Below, one piece after another: positions 13,501 through 34,389 of a stretch of 64,000 nt of DNA (the first letter of the stretch is position 1; each line of letters opens with the position of its first letter). The notes beneath the pieces are model-generated. The model was given only the letters and a program-made list of their open reading frames with translations, was not told the DNA's origin and did not search any database. A program made the position numbers and the translations under genes. The stretch is from Bugula neritina (taxonomy: Eukaryota; Bryozoa; Gymnolaemata; Cheilostomatida; Bugulidae): positions 8,274,751-8,338,750 of the forward strand of contig OZ037773.1 in NCBI GenBank assembly GCA_964035545.1. Direction: 5' to 3'.

Positions 13501-16500
13501 AATTGAATATGATAATCTCAATGAGTATCAGTATCACTATCAACTTCAATACACCATGACCAGCCCCAGGGTCCAGGATCGACTATAACTCTAAGTATAT
13601 CCAAAAATTGTGGTAGAAAATACAGTATAGCCCTTATAAGTTACGTAATTTGTATATAAATATTAATGTTTACCTTGCAACAAATAAACTGCCAGTAAAA
13701 CAAAATTCAATCGTCACTCGACCCGCGGGCTACCCTCGACTTCAGCAATCCAGCGTGATATATTATTTCTTTCAACCCCCTGTAGCTTTTTCCAGTCTTC
13801 GCTGCGTAGTTTTCTAAAGGGGCGTGTCTTTACACAATGCACTTCTTTGAGCAACGAGAGTTTCATTGCACGGCGCCTTGATCATCAAATGAAAATGAAT
13901 GAGGGTGACGTATAGTAGCTCCGTTAATTTTGTGGTAATGTTTTAATAATGTATGGCTACTTCACCAGCTCGTAGCTCAAAGCAGCTGAGTTGCTAACTA
14001 GTGCTTTGTTTGCTTTAAGATCCCTTAGTTAGATGCCTATAACTAGTCTCATCACAACCCGCAGTGACTGCTACTTCAACAGTTTTTACACCAATAGCTT
14101 TTCATAATGGCGCTACTATACTGTTGCCCAATATCCAACACTAATTTATATTTTCAATCCAAACAAAGAGACATAAATAAGAAATAAATCAACTGCACAT
14201 TGAGCATGATACTATTGTAGTACTTAAGCAGTGGCATATTTCAGTGTTGTCTGATATATATAGCTAAAGTTTGTAAGTGCAACCTCTACAGCATAATAAG
14301 CATATTTCAACGTAATGTAAATATATCACTATGAATCATACAAGTTAACAAGCGCTGCTCAAAGCAGTTTCTTGTTCTAGCTTTTTGTCAGCTGTGGCTA
14401 ATAGTGTGAAATTGAACACTCAGCAATTTGACCTACTAATGAGTTTTTGCTTTTGTCAGCATTCATCCTGCATGTAGAATGTAAACAATAAGCTAGTAGT
14501 TGGTTACTAGCATCAGTGCATATATATCTAAACAGGTTAGCACACCACCTTCAAAGTAAAGTAGTTAAATAGAAGAAAAGTGCAATATTAGATAGATATT
14601 TTTCTGTAGCTTCACATCACAATAGTACCAACTGAAAACTTAAATAATAAAAAAAGCCACCCCTTTGTAAAAAAGAGAAATAAATTTTAAACAAATCAAC
14701 AATAATAATTTCACAAAACTCTTTTAGTAATACATTAATTTTATGTTCCTGCTCCGGATAACTACATTTCAAATTAAATTGATGGCAGTTTATTTTCCAT
14801 GGTTACTTTATAATTTTATGCTGGTATACGCAGCATGTTTAAATGGTCACAGAGCGTGTAGAAGCAAAAATTAATCTTTTGAGAACATTTTGATAACAGC
14901 TATACAACTGCTAGAAAGCATTTCACTTTTTTAAATTCCAATAATTTTGCACATGCAGTCACCTATTTCAGCACTAAAGATTGTTTATATGCGACAAAAC
15001 ACATTTTATTTTTAGATGAAACTTTTATTTCATGCCATTTTTATTCTAGCTGAATTAGGCGAAGACAAAGATGAGGCAATTTCTAATAAGCTTTAAATAC
15101 ATCTTGATCTCACCGAAATTCAGCTTATTGAATTATTATCGTAGAGATTATAATCAAGTTTCGTTAAGTTTTTCACAGCCAAACAACTTGCAATAAGTTG
15201 CTTAGTGTGCTAAAAAGATGTTTTTTCCTATATATCACTTTCGCCATACTATCATACACTTATAGCATCTACATAAATCCTGGGGTTTTTCTCTAGTATT
15301 TAGTCATTCTTTGCATTAACAGTTTTACTCAAGATATTTCAATTCAGGCCTCAGCTCCAATATTGTGCTGGGTTGATCATTTAAATACTGAAATTTGCCA
15401 TTTTCTTTCAAATACCATTGGAATAATAACATTACAGAATCTCGATCTCTACGCTAATTCATCAAACCAAATACTTTTGTCACAAGGCAAAGACTGAGAT
15501 TTGAAAATTCACAGAGAAGTATGTATTTGTTCAAAAAATGTCATGCATGTTGAAAAGATTGAGAGCAATGTTTTAGTGATTAGATAGTGGTAGCGACTGC
15601 AGCACAATATAACAATATAGTAGCATTACAGAATGGTGCTAATAAAGTGACGACAAATTTAGTAATTTTGTAAAGTGAGTGTAGCAAAACAACAACCAAT
15701 ATTAAGAATGTGTTGTAGAATATTAGCATAATCAATCCAAATCCTTATGATGGGTTATATGGATAAAAAGTAGGTAGAGGTAAATCAGGTGGAGATAAAG
15801 TAGGTGAAGGCAAATTGCCTTCGGCCCTGTTGAAAATGGCAAAAAGAGCAGCTCCACCAACAGCCAATGCCACGATAGTCCCCACCAACACCAGAAATCC
15901 CAAACCACAGGCCCACCCAGTCCAGCAGAGAGCTTGTTGACGTTTCTTTTGAGAAAGATTAAAACTTCCTCGGCTGTAATCGCCTCTGGCAGCAATCACG
16001 TGCATTAGTCCAATGAGACCACATGGACAGCAAGTGCAGAATATAGAGGCAAGGATGGACATGACATAGAGACAGGTGTATGGCTCCAGCGGGTTCTCAG
16101 TCACCTGTGGAAGAGAAAAAATAGAGCACTTGTTAGCACTTGTCTCTGTGAGTTATGCTGGGAAAAAAACTATAGCTGTCCAGACATCTCTCTTCTGAGC
16201 TGAGAGCATTAGTTCCACAATGTAAACCTTGTAAGGGATGATGAATGATGAAAAGCAAGGCTGGTTTGATGCTGAATAGTAACAGCTTCTGTTACAGTAT
16301 TCTTACTATATGTACTGAAGACTCTGTTGAACCAGGTGGCTGTTGCTGGAGCTCTGTGTAAGGAATATGAGTGGTGTTTCTCTGCTGAGAATTATAATCC
16401 ATGGTGTCTTTTGTGTGTCTGCAACAATACAATATAATAATAATATTGACTCAAAAGTTAAGAGAGCTTATCCACTTATAATATATAATAACAACATAAT

Positions 16501-19500
16501 ATACTATATTGTAGCTAGTAACAGGATACAGACTAGTTTAACAGGAAAACTCGTGCCCAGTTTAAAAAGTTTCTAAATGCTACCTGTTTGGCACCCAGTT
16601 GTTGAGAATACTTATATTTACTTAGTATTTTACCATATACAGTTGAAAAATTAATCATAATGCATAGCAAGCATTTTGCTACACCCACTGAATCACTATA
16701 TATCAGTGAGTGTAACTCAAACTGTCAGTCACAATGATTATTTGATTATCAATTTCATCAATATGAATATGGCTATCTGAATCTCCCCCATTCTAATTTT
16801 TATTCCACTTCACTTGCAGTTTATTGTTTACATTAATGATACCTCTATTCGGTATTCTACACTTAATTCTATAAAATAATATGCTGTATCAGCATGAGTA
16901 CGACTATCACTATATTATTGCTACTTATAGTTATAGTTAATGTTATTAATATTTACATTCAGTTTTACTATACAAAACTGAAAAATCATAAGGTACTACA
17001 ACTACAAGTACAACCAACACTAATACTTTATTAATAGGACAACAGCAAGACTAAGAGTAAGAATAAGAATAACTTTGATATTGGTATTCACTGACATCGA
17101 AATTTTGGCTTATAAAGTGTTTAGTTCTGAAACATGAAAAGGATTTACTCACATTAATAAAGGAGTTATAGCAGCTCGCGTAGGCCTACGCAGTACAGTT
17201 GTGTTCACTCAGCGATTGTTACTGGTCCCCATGTGCTATTCAAGATGTTAATAAAAGATGAATTGAAACAGGAGTGGATACAGAAAACTAGGTTGGTTGG
17301 AGGGGGCAATGACTTTTAACTACTTGTCTAGACTTTTCGACTTCAGAGTGATAACATGTCATTAAATTATCTCCATCTGCAAAATAGCCTGTTTGTAACA
17401 ATCAGCCTAAATATGAAATGCCATGTAGTAACAATAAAATTATATCTGCATAATTTGACACTGCATTGTTATACATGAAGTTATGATAGCCTGTATAAAT
17501 TTGTCTGAGTTACATATGTTTACCATTTAATAATATTAGCTCAGCACTAGAAATTTATGAACATGTTAATAGAAAAAGAGTTAATCACATGCACTAATAA
17601 TCCTACTCTTTTCAGCACTAATGTCATTGTGTTGTCAAGGTATACTCTGTATCCACTCCTGGGTTTATGTTTGTGGTAGTCATCATTCAGTTATGCAGCC
17701 AACAGTTTGATACGGTCTCCCAATGAGACCTTATAGGCGGGATTTCACAACGCAGTTGCCTCGCATACTATGTTAACATCTAAACCCCAACTCTACGTTA
17801 TAGTAAGACTAGTTGTTACTACTAGCCTATGCTGATTCCACTTACTGCTAATTACACTGCTAATTCCACAGGATGTACAGCTATGTAGTTTGTCATAAAT
17901 AACCTGAATATGGAGATTGAAATATCATAGGCTATAGTACTTTCTAAGAGGGTAGGGTAGTTGAGTGTTGTGTGCTAACTTTCTCGTATATGATTGAGCT
18001 AGAGTCTGTGATCAGTAAATGTATTAACTAAGGTTATGCTGGTTTCCACAGGACTCATAGTGTCTCATTATCTTAGTCCACGAAATCTATTGAAATTTGG
18101 GGAGACAATTCCTCAGATTTCTTCCTCCATTTTATAGATAGCTATTCAACTGCAGCAACTGAACAACTTTAATATTTCATGTGCAGCATCTGATACCCCA
18201 ATGTGAAATGAAATTTCAATCGCCATGTTTCACTAACTACGACATGGCTGTTTTTACATATATTCTAATTCTCTCCATGGGCTAAATTTTTTACGGGTTT
18301 ATAATTGAACTGTATAATATAACCATAATACAGCTGGCTCATGTTCTTAGTTTAAAATGTATAATCCTTCGAAATTTTGTTATGATATATCATCATAATA
18401 TTATAGTTATTGTGAATGAAATTACTGAGGTTATTTGAAATGTTTTTACACACCAAATTTTAGACCTCAATCCTTGCGCCATCTTTATAGTGTAAATACA
18501 TGTAGAATAATATTATAATATATTGTATTGCTTCAATATATTCTGTTACATTATTACTTTTATTGTTTGTTCAATAGTTCACCCCATGCACTGTAATATA
18601 AAGGGTTGACAACTCCCTTAAACTAAGTTTGTATTGCAGGAGTCTGAATGTAAGAAGGACACCGAGAACGTAAAGTATGGGGCAGACACACACGTAGCCG
18701 ACTTTTCTCGAGAGTTTGAGAATAAACAGGCTACCTTCAACATTGAAATCAACACCGCAGTGAGTATAAACAAATACATCATGTATAAAGGGGAAGCAAC
18801 CTCATAGCTATAGTGACTAATGTGGCATATATTTACTTTGTTGTAGAAAGCGCAAGCAGAATTGGCGTATGACTTACAGAAGTCTAAAACTCAACAGGAA
18901 ATTGTAAAAGAGGAAGTGCAAATAGACATCGTGGAGAGGAGAAAACTTGTGGATGTTGAAGAGAAAGAAATACTCAGGTTTGAAGTTGTATAATATATTA
19001 CAAACAATTTTCAACAAATTCTGTTATATTGAAATCAATTTAAGGGATTCAAGAGTTTGCAAACAATTTATATGCTACATGTAAAGCTTGTTGAGCTGAT
19101 CTAAATAGATAAATAAATCAATTGATATAATTTCAAAAATTCTATAAAATCACTTCGAGTATACAAAATTTCAATAATGATAATGATAATATTTTGAGTT
19201 TGATTGCTTAAATTCAGCACTTTTTTCGAGACAGTTTTAAACTTAATTATCTAATGTTAACATTTTAGCTGCCGTATCTTAAGTTTGTTGCTAGAAAGGA
19301 TACTTATTGTTTAGTATATCCTGTAGTATTATTACAAGATTGCCTGTAGTGTTCACATGTACTAATAGTTTGTATGGAATGTGATTCAGTATACATTGCT
19401 GTTTGTCAGTTGAGAAATAGTAGACATTTGCAACTATATATTATCTATTCCTGGGAATAGAAAACAATTAGAGTTTTGAGAAGTAGAGTGCAAATCTGTC

Positions 19501-21552
19501 AATTAAATTAACTGTATGACTGAGCCATGTTGTTCCTATACTTGATGGGTAGGAGAGAGAAAGAGCTGGTAGCTACTGTCAGGAAAGCTGCAGAAGCTGA
19601 GGGATATAAATTAGAAAGGATAGCTGAAGGTCAAAGGTTAGCCATGCTATTCCACCTGTTGTGGATTTATCCTTCCTATAATACTGCTGCATTAGCATTA
19701 GAGTCACTGTTAGTGTTCAATATATTATAGCAAGATTTCCTTTTTTATTTCTTGTTTCTATTTCAAACTGTTCAGTTTTTTGGTGCAGAGTTGTTATAAA
19801 TTGCTATGCAACATACAAGTACTGATAAACTATACGTTATATACTTTATGAAACACTTACTACCTTTTTATAGAAGCTGTATTTAGATTCAAGATTCTTA
19901 TTACCTCAGACTTAACACTCTACCCTGGAAAGTTACTTTCGACACTTGGTTATAAGTTATCACAAACACACTTTTTGGAATCCAATACTGAATTGCAGTT
20001 ATTACCAGTTAAACTGTATAGCTATCATCAGTTAAACTGTATATAGTTATTACCAGTTAAACTATATATAGTTATTACCAGTTAAACTGTATAGTTATCA
20101 TCAGTTAAACTATATATAGTTATTACCAGTTAAACTGTATATAGTTATCATCAGTTAAACTGTATATAGTTATTACCAGTTAAATTATATATAGTTATTA
20201 CCAGTTAAACTGTATATAGTTATTACCAGTTAAATTATATATAGTTATTACCAGTTAAACTGTATATAGTTATTACCAGTTAAACTATATATAGTTATAT
20301 CACAGATTTCAGAAGATTGCCGAAGCCACTGGACAGGCAGAAGGAATAAAGCTGATTGGCGAATCAGAGGGCTCCAGAATAGCCAATGTAGGAAAAGCAG
20401 AAGCCGAGAACCTAAGGCTAAAGGCTGAGGCCTTCAAACGCTATGGGAATTCTGCTATTTCATCAATAATAGTCAATAAGTTGCCACTGGTATGTGTATA
20501 GTTACAGTGTATAGTTACAGTGTATAGTCACAGTGTATAGTTACAGTGTATATAGTTACAGTGTATATAGCTACAGTACATAGTTATAGTATAAGCTACA
20601 GTACATAGTTATAGTATAAGCTACAGTACATAGTTATACGAACTATTAGCTACGGCTACAATACATAGTATTAAGACAGATGTTGTATGACCTTGACCTG
20701 ACTGTAGATAGCCGCAGAGATAGCCCAGCCCCTCTCTAAAATAGATGAGATAGTCATACTGGGAGATGACAGAGTGTCGTCTGAAGTCACTAAACTCATC
20801 TCTAACCTCCCTCCCTCTGTTCAGGCTCTCACCGGCAAAAATATTTCTCAGGTGTGAATTCGGCCGCTATGAGTAAAATGTGCTCAAAGTTATTAAAAGT
20901 GGTTGTTAATTTAATGTGTTGTAGTTTTTTATATTTGTCTTTCAACCATTTAAAATGCTGTCCACCGAAACTTCTCCAGCTGTCAACATGGCACATGGAC
21001 TCCAAACAAGCTATGAAGTATGAAACTAGCTGCATGTAATACAATAGTAACTGGGTGATAGCTATGAGAGCACAATTAAAAGCTTAAGTAGTAGTAGTAA
21101 TAATACCCAGTCTAGATGCTGAATTTAATTATTTAAAATTAAAAACTTAAATTTATTTTTAAATTAGTTTTGCCAAAAATGTTATGTAGTGGAGAATGTT
21201 TTCTAATTTCCACAGCTTGTCTATAATCTATACATTGCATATAATGTGTACAAGAGTATATGTTTAGTTGTCAACTAGAATGGGCTTTTGATGGGTTTTA
21301 GTGCGTGATTTTTTGAGAACATATTATGCTGAAATCACATATAAAGTAAATGGTGAACTTATAATAACTAAGCCACACTTATCATTATAGTATTATATGA
21401 ATCTATATGTTAAACAGATACATGATAATTTAGACTCAATGATGTTTGTGCTATGCAGTACATTTAATGCTTTATGGTGCATATATTTATTTGATCTATT
21501 TCAGTTGATATCTGAAGTGTCTACTGGATCAGTAAATGCACCTCACTGGTGA
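1579..21552 (+). CDS. FLOT2: Flotillin-2 (reggie-1), 12 exons, 428 aa
   Basis: Lipid-raft scaffold protein of the SPFH/flotillin family that coats the cytoplasmic face of plasma and endosomal membranes as oligomers. Coding exons: 1579-1627, 2745-2823, 3177-3273, 6494-6611, 7737-7854, 10832-10946, 18640-18759, 18847-18977, 19553-19636, 20306-20489, 20708-20851, 21505-21552. Phases are consistent and the sum is 1287 nt, i.e. 428 aa plus TGA, the same length as vertebrate FLOT2. The SPFH domain is about residues 1-190 (TVTGVA, ACEQFLGRN, LTVEQVYRDRDEF, GRMGIEILSFTI). The long coiled coil that follows has the flotillin EA-rich repeats (KAEAE). The end contains VQALTGKNIS, like the family VHALTGVDLS. 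The N-terminus MGQINVTGPNEA keeps the myristoylation Gly2 but has Ile where vertebrate FLOT2 has palmitoylated Cys4; CC follows at about residues 37-38. Exon 6 starts at the last unit of a 25-copy minisatellite, so longer in-frame isoforms are conceivable. Exon 8 has a weak donor (GTTTGA). Confidence 0.95.
5532..5781 (+). mobile_element. tRNA-derived SINE with 18-bp target-site duplication
   Basis: The body at 5550-5763 (about 214 bp) starts with a tRNA-like region. It has an A-box-like stretch (GGTCAGAGCATCTGC), a foldable anticodon-like stem CTTAG/CTAAG and a B box GGTTCGAACCC, and is followed by a non-tRNA tail. It is flanked by a perfect 18-bp direct repeat, TTACTTGATGCATCAACT, at 5532-5549 and 5764-5781, which is the mark of LINE-driven retroposition. 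It lies in flotillin-2 intron 3. The intact duplication suggests a fairly recent insertion. The parent tRNA is not clear. It is not scored as a functional tRNA because the acceptor stem does not close. Confidence 0.85.
7490..7733 (+). repeat. 30-33 bp minisatellite abutting the FLOT2 exon 5 acceptor
   Basis: About eight degenerate copies of a unit of the type TGTTGAATACTACAATACTA + TATGACCC. The last copy runs directly into the TAG of the exon 5 splice acceptor at 7735-7736, so the repeat forms the polypyrimidine/branch region of that intron. Confidence 0.85.
9367..9670. mobile_element. Non-autonomous hAT-type DNA transposon (MITE)
   Basis: A 304-bp element in flotillin intron 5. The left end is CAGGACTGTCCAAC and the right end, read on the other strand, is CAGGGGTGTCCAACC; these are imperfect terminal inverted repeats of the CAGGGGTGTCCAA type known from hAT/Charlie elements. 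It is flanked by 8-bp direct repeats AATTACGC (9359-9366) and AATTACAC (9671-9678), differing at one base; 8 bp is the hAT target duplication length. No transposase ORF is present. It sits about 50 bp upstream of the 45-bp minisatellite. Confidence 0.8.
9726..10850 (+). repeat. 45-bp minisatellite, 25 copies, built from the FLOT2 intron 5/exon 6 junction
   Basis: There are 25 units of exactly 45 bp with few substitutions. Each unit contains TATTATGTAG followed by AGATGTGTCAGACAATGTA, i.e. the splice acceptor and first bases of flotillin exon 6, then a region still alignable to the next exon codons (EYLSSL versus AHVSSV). Because 45 is a multiple of 3, the flotillin frame is open across all copies and joins exon 6 (GAG at 10851). 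Variant units occur, e.g. an altered acceptor TATTAGGTAG in copy 19 and TATTGTGTAG in copy 4. The reverse strand is also open in two frames, which is a by-product of periodicity and not a gene. Confidence 0.95.
11809..12839 (-). CDS. CD225/dispanin-family membrane protein, copy A (nested in FLOT2 intron 6)
   Basis: A two-exon gene on the opposite strand inside flotillin intron 6. Exon 1 is 12839-12723 (39 codons, starting MASFQKHQNGSNYPQ; start chosen as the only ATG in frame, with donor GTAAGA). Exon 2 is 12102-11809 (phase 0, acceptor CCACAG). The product is 136 aa. A short polar N-terminus rich in P, S, Y and Q is followed by a first membrane segment (YVMSILASIFCTCCPCGLIG), a basic loop with a GSFNLSRKKRQQAL stretch and a second hydrophobic segment (GLGFLVLVGTIVALAV). 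The CCPxG motif at the end of helix 1 and the loop/TM order fit the CD225 (dispanin/IFITM-like) fold. The function in this organism is unknown. Copy B at 15745-16104 is a close paralogue. Confidence 0.78.
12264..12490 (+). pseudogene. Degenerate 3' end of a non-LTR retrotransposon ORF
   Basis: One forward frame reads GHVTR, then a stop, HDLAKNIMQDTVPGGQRRG, a second stop, then KKCWEDNIQERTRLSN. This resembles the C-terminal tail (GHVTRHDSLAKTI...RRGRQRKCWMDNI...) common after the reverse transcriptase domain in animal LINE proteins. There are in-frame stops and no upstream RT domain, so it is a dead fragment. It lies in the intron between the two exons of dispanin copy A, on the opposite strand. 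Confidence 0.6.
13288..13363. repeat. Foldback inverted repeat (about 35-bp arms)
   Basis: The left arm ATGAGTGATGAGTGAGGTGC continued by AAAACAAG is mirrored by CTTGTTTGGCACCTC and CTCATCACTCAT on the right, with short bulges and almost no loop. It would form a long hairpin. It could be a small foldback element or a palindrome. No target duplication was recognised. Confidence 0.6.
13364..15744. other. Intronic stretch without gene
   Basis: This is part of flotillin intron 6 between the two dispanin genes. A GC-richer patch at about 13710-13920 (GGGGCGTGTC, TGACGT) might be a promoter for dispanin copy A, which is read leftwards from about 12.8 kb; this is inference. I see nothing else I can support. 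Confidence 0.4.
15745..16104 (-). CDS. CD225/dispanin-family protein, copy B (exon 2 only found)
   Basis: The exon encodes 119 aa beginning VTENPLEPYTCLYV right after a CCACAG acceptor, nearly identical to copy A through both membrane segments. It has a different C-terminus: after GGAALFAIFN comes a proline-rich tail ending PLPTFYPYNPS. The matching intron sequence continues about 60 bp past the acceptor (GAGCACTTGTTAGCACTTGT shared at both loci), so this is a genomic duplication and not a retrocopy. No in-frame exon 1 with a suitable donor was found between 16104 and 18640. Either the 5' exon has diverged or is very short, or the copy is an incomplete gene. The intact frame argues against a long-dead pseudogene. 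Confidence 0.65.
   Translation of the reverse strand: MTENPLEPYTCLYVMSILASIFCTCCPCGLIGLMHVIAARGDYSRGSFNLSQKKRQQALCWTGWACGLGFLVLVGTIVALAVGGAALFAIFNRAEGNLPSPTLSPPDLPLPTFYPYNPS
16600..18600. other. Intronic stretch without recognisable gene
   Basis: This is the remainder of flotillin intron 6. It is AT-rich and unique-looking. I see no exon, RNA gene or clear mobile element. Confidence 0.4.
20003..20299 (+). repeat. 25-bp minisatellite before FLOT2 exon 10
   Basis: About twelve copies of the TTACCAGTTAAACTGTATAT + AGTTA type, with TATAT/TATAG and CATCA variants. The array fills the last 300 bp of intron 9 and ends six bases before the CACAG acceptor at 20301-20305. Confidence 0.9.
20490..20650 (+). 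repeat. Short tandem repeat after the FLOT2 exon 10 donor
   Basis: The repeat begins within the donor itself (GTATGTGTATAGTTACAG) and continues as GTGTATAGTTACAGT and then GCTACAGTACATAGTTATAGT units. It is a second, different array bracketing exon 10. Confidence 0.8.
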
Positions 21553-21704
21553 TACGCAGATACCCACCCGGTCTCATATAGAATGCTGTTTACAATACAT
21601 AGATTTATTTTTCTGTTACGTGCTTATTGTTCATATTTGTTGAGTTTTATTATTTATGCAGCATGTTTCATCTATAATTTAGAATTTTAAATAGAAAAAA
21701 ATTA

Positions 21705-21710
21705 AATAAA
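21705..21710 (+). terminator. Polyadenylation signal of FLOT2
   Basis: An AATAAA hexamer about 155 bp past the flotillin stop codon, in an A/T-rich 3' UTR. Confidence 0.6.
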
Positions 21711-23026
21711 TTAACAAAGTGCATTCTGTACATAAGGGATGCCAAACTCTAAAAGCCGTAAACTTGCCAGTACCTGAGTACAGTGTCAGTGACACTTGTC
21801 AACATCTGAGTAAGGTGTCAGTGGCACTTGTCAACATTTGAGTAAGGTGTCAGTGGCACTTGTCAACATTTGAGTAAGGTATCAGTAATGCTAACAGGAA
21901 ATAGCTTTACAATTACTTAGTTGAGAGACGAAATATTCTGCTAATATTTGCAACCAAGGATTGGCAGAATATTTAATGCAGATTCATGGGAAGAGTTTCT
22001 CATAACAGCTATACACTCACCATAGAGTGTATGCAGCAACGTTTTAGTAATCAACTTTTATCACTAAATATTGGATACACTATACATGGGCACATCAGCC
22101 TAAATCACTAGATATAAAAGTATTAAGATGACTGCTTATCTGTTGAGACATAAATGCTGTTTGTCAATCTAATTGCTCAAAGCCAAACGGTCTGCTTTGT
22201 TCTGTTTCACAAAAAAAACCATTTTTGGTAAAGTAAAATGAGCTTCTATTTTAAAGCAAGTACATCAAAACAAATTGAAAAGCTGCACACATTGTGGTCT
22301 ACTCACATGAAGCCTATGACCGCATACCCAGCTGACAACAATCACTTGGATAGATATAGTATCCACAAAATGTTGATACAAAAATAGATGCGAAAAAAGC
22401 TAATGGTTTTTCCAAGTAGTTTAATACAAAAGCATTAATTAGAGTTGAAAAATAAAATAAACACTAGTTTGCTTTTGATTTCTCCGCAATAACATAAGAA
22501 TTTTAGATTAAAAAATAGTTCATAATATAGATGAGAAGTTTAGTATTATGACAAAATCTTGATTAAATCTACAATGCTACTTTTAATTCAAATTGACACC
22601 CTTTTATCTTTCAGCATCAACTACAACCATCTATAAACAAAAATAATCATATTCAACTACAAACAACATCAATAAATATAATAAACCACCAACAAAAATA
22701 TAATATGCATATTATGCCTAGAACATGAGATGGAGCATACATGTAAAATTAAAGTAGGGAATTGCAATTGTGTGTGTGCGGGATCGCGCGTATTTATATC
22801 TGCATACTAGTAGAACTGACTAGCTGTGAATGGTGAATATTATGAAGTAAGTATACAAAAATAAGTAAATTTAAATAGCAGATACAATAACTAGGAAGAA
22901 TAAAATACATGATGCCAGCAGTTAACATAGGAATGTTGGCTAGTTTGCAATATTTCACTGTAACTAAGTACACAGGATAGTAAGCAAGTAAATATGCAGG
23001 TAAGTAGATATGGCGCATCGAAAGTG
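21711..23026. other. Intergenic between FLOT2 and mannosidase II 3' ends
   Basis: The two genes converge here. There is a short tandem repeat of GGTGTCAGTGGCACTTGTCA-type units at about 21780-21870. I see no exon. The 3' UTR of the minus-strand mannosidase gene presumably occupies the right part. Confidence 0.5.
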
Positions 23027-33223
<10,197 letters not shown>

Positions 33224-33389
33224 GTTGAATACCACTTTGCCGAGGCTAAGATTTGTTTATATCTGCAAATTAACAGTAAAAAGCTGGCTTCTAGCAAGAG
33301 AAAAAGCATATTACATGTAAAAGTCTGTCAAAAACAATGGACACATCTGGACTGGTCCAACACACATTCTAATCAGAACACAGGCTTTC

Positions 33390-33602
33390 TGTTAGATTAC
33401 CACAATGTAATAGTATGTCTTACCAGTGATAAAGCTGCTAGATGAAAGAGACCGTTCACTCTGTTTGTCTGGGTTTTATCTGCCTTAGCTTGTAGCTATC
33501 TCAGCTATACGGTGGCTGGTAGGGCAACTCTTAGTAACACGATAGCTCAAGTATCTGATAGGCTATTGTCATTAGCTAAACTCTCAGCGTACCACTATAA
33601 CA
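33390..33602 (-). repeat. 3' LTR
   Basis: 213 bp, identical by eye to the copy at 36881-37093, with TG...CA ends. On the sense strand it has a GATAAAACCC TATA-like stretch and, 30-odd bases before its end, a consensus splice donor CACTG|GTAAGAC (donor GT at 33423-33422). Confidence 0.95.
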
Positions 33603-33613
33603 TGCCCCCTTCC
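33603..33613 (-). other. Polypurine tract
   Basis: GGAAGGGGGCA on the minus strand directly before the 3' LTR, the expected plus-strand primer position. Confidence 0.8.
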
Positions 33614-33939
33614 AATAAAGGCTGGTGACCACCTGCTAAAACTAAGCATTTCAATTACATACTATTTCTAAAAGCTATAAGCTGATGAGTACCACATGTC
33701 TGTGGGTAAACTTACTCACCTCTATATGCCAGAAACTGTAAACACAAGCTTTAACTATTTGTAATTTAGTAGTTCGCGAGTCAGTGTGTCGTTGAGTGTG
33801 TGAGTAAATAAGTAGGTGAGTAAGTTAGGTGAGTAGGTTGTTTAGTGTGTCGGTAAGTGTGTAAGTAAGTGAGTTGGGATCGGAGGATGTTCCCACCCTC
33901 TTCTCCCTCAGTCTCAGTTGCCTGAGACTGACCAGAACC

Positions 33940-34326
33940 TCAATGCAGTGCTTCGGGATTAGAAGATGTTTCCATCTTCACCTCCCCAGTCTCAGTTGCC
34001 TGAGGCTGACTAGGGCTGTAGGTCGGTCTCAGACCAAGGTCTGAACCACCATGTACACCGGGGGTCTGGGGCTCTACGGCCATTGACTCCTCCCAAGTGT
34101 CGTCCCGAGGGCGACCTGGGGTCGGCGACTCCTCTACGGCCTTTGACTCCTCCTGGTTACCACTGGGACCTTTCGCAACTGTGGTTGCAGGGTTTAGTAT
34201 TGTGCTACCCAACCCTCTGGAATGCACGTTGGCCACGCTGGCCCAGTTTTCGATTGCTACTTTCATAGCCATTGAGCACTGATACTTCTTTTCCAAGAGA
34301 CTCTCTCGCTCACTGATCTCTTCCAT
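33940..34326 (-). CDS. Retrotransposon ORF2 continuation after an in-frame TAG
   Basis: A 128-codon frame from an ATG (MEEISERESLLEKKYQ). It is open upstream of that ATG back to the single TAG that ends the zinc-knuckle ORF at 34390, and is in the same frame. The sequence between (ALRKEELNRKKQELQRKFNRQ) is strongly coiled-coil, and the later part is P/E/S/T-rich and disordered. It is either the C-terminal half of ORF2 reached by stop readthrough or a nonsense-mutated tail. No similarity to pol. Confidence 0.55.
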   Translation of the reverse strand: MEEISERESLLEKKYQCSMAMKVAIENWASVANVHSRGLGSTILNPATTVAKGPSGNQEESKAVEESPTPGRPRDDTWEESMAVEPQTPGVHGGSDLGLRPTYSPSQPQATETGEVKMETSSNPEALH

Positions 34327-34389
34327 TTGCCTGTTGAACTTTCGTTGAAGTTCTTGTTTTTTCCTATTTAATTCCTCTTTCCTTAGTGC

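Noticed and set aside
34083-34282. Plus-strand ORFs inside the retrotransposon
   Set aside because: Shadows of the minus-strand ORF2 frame.
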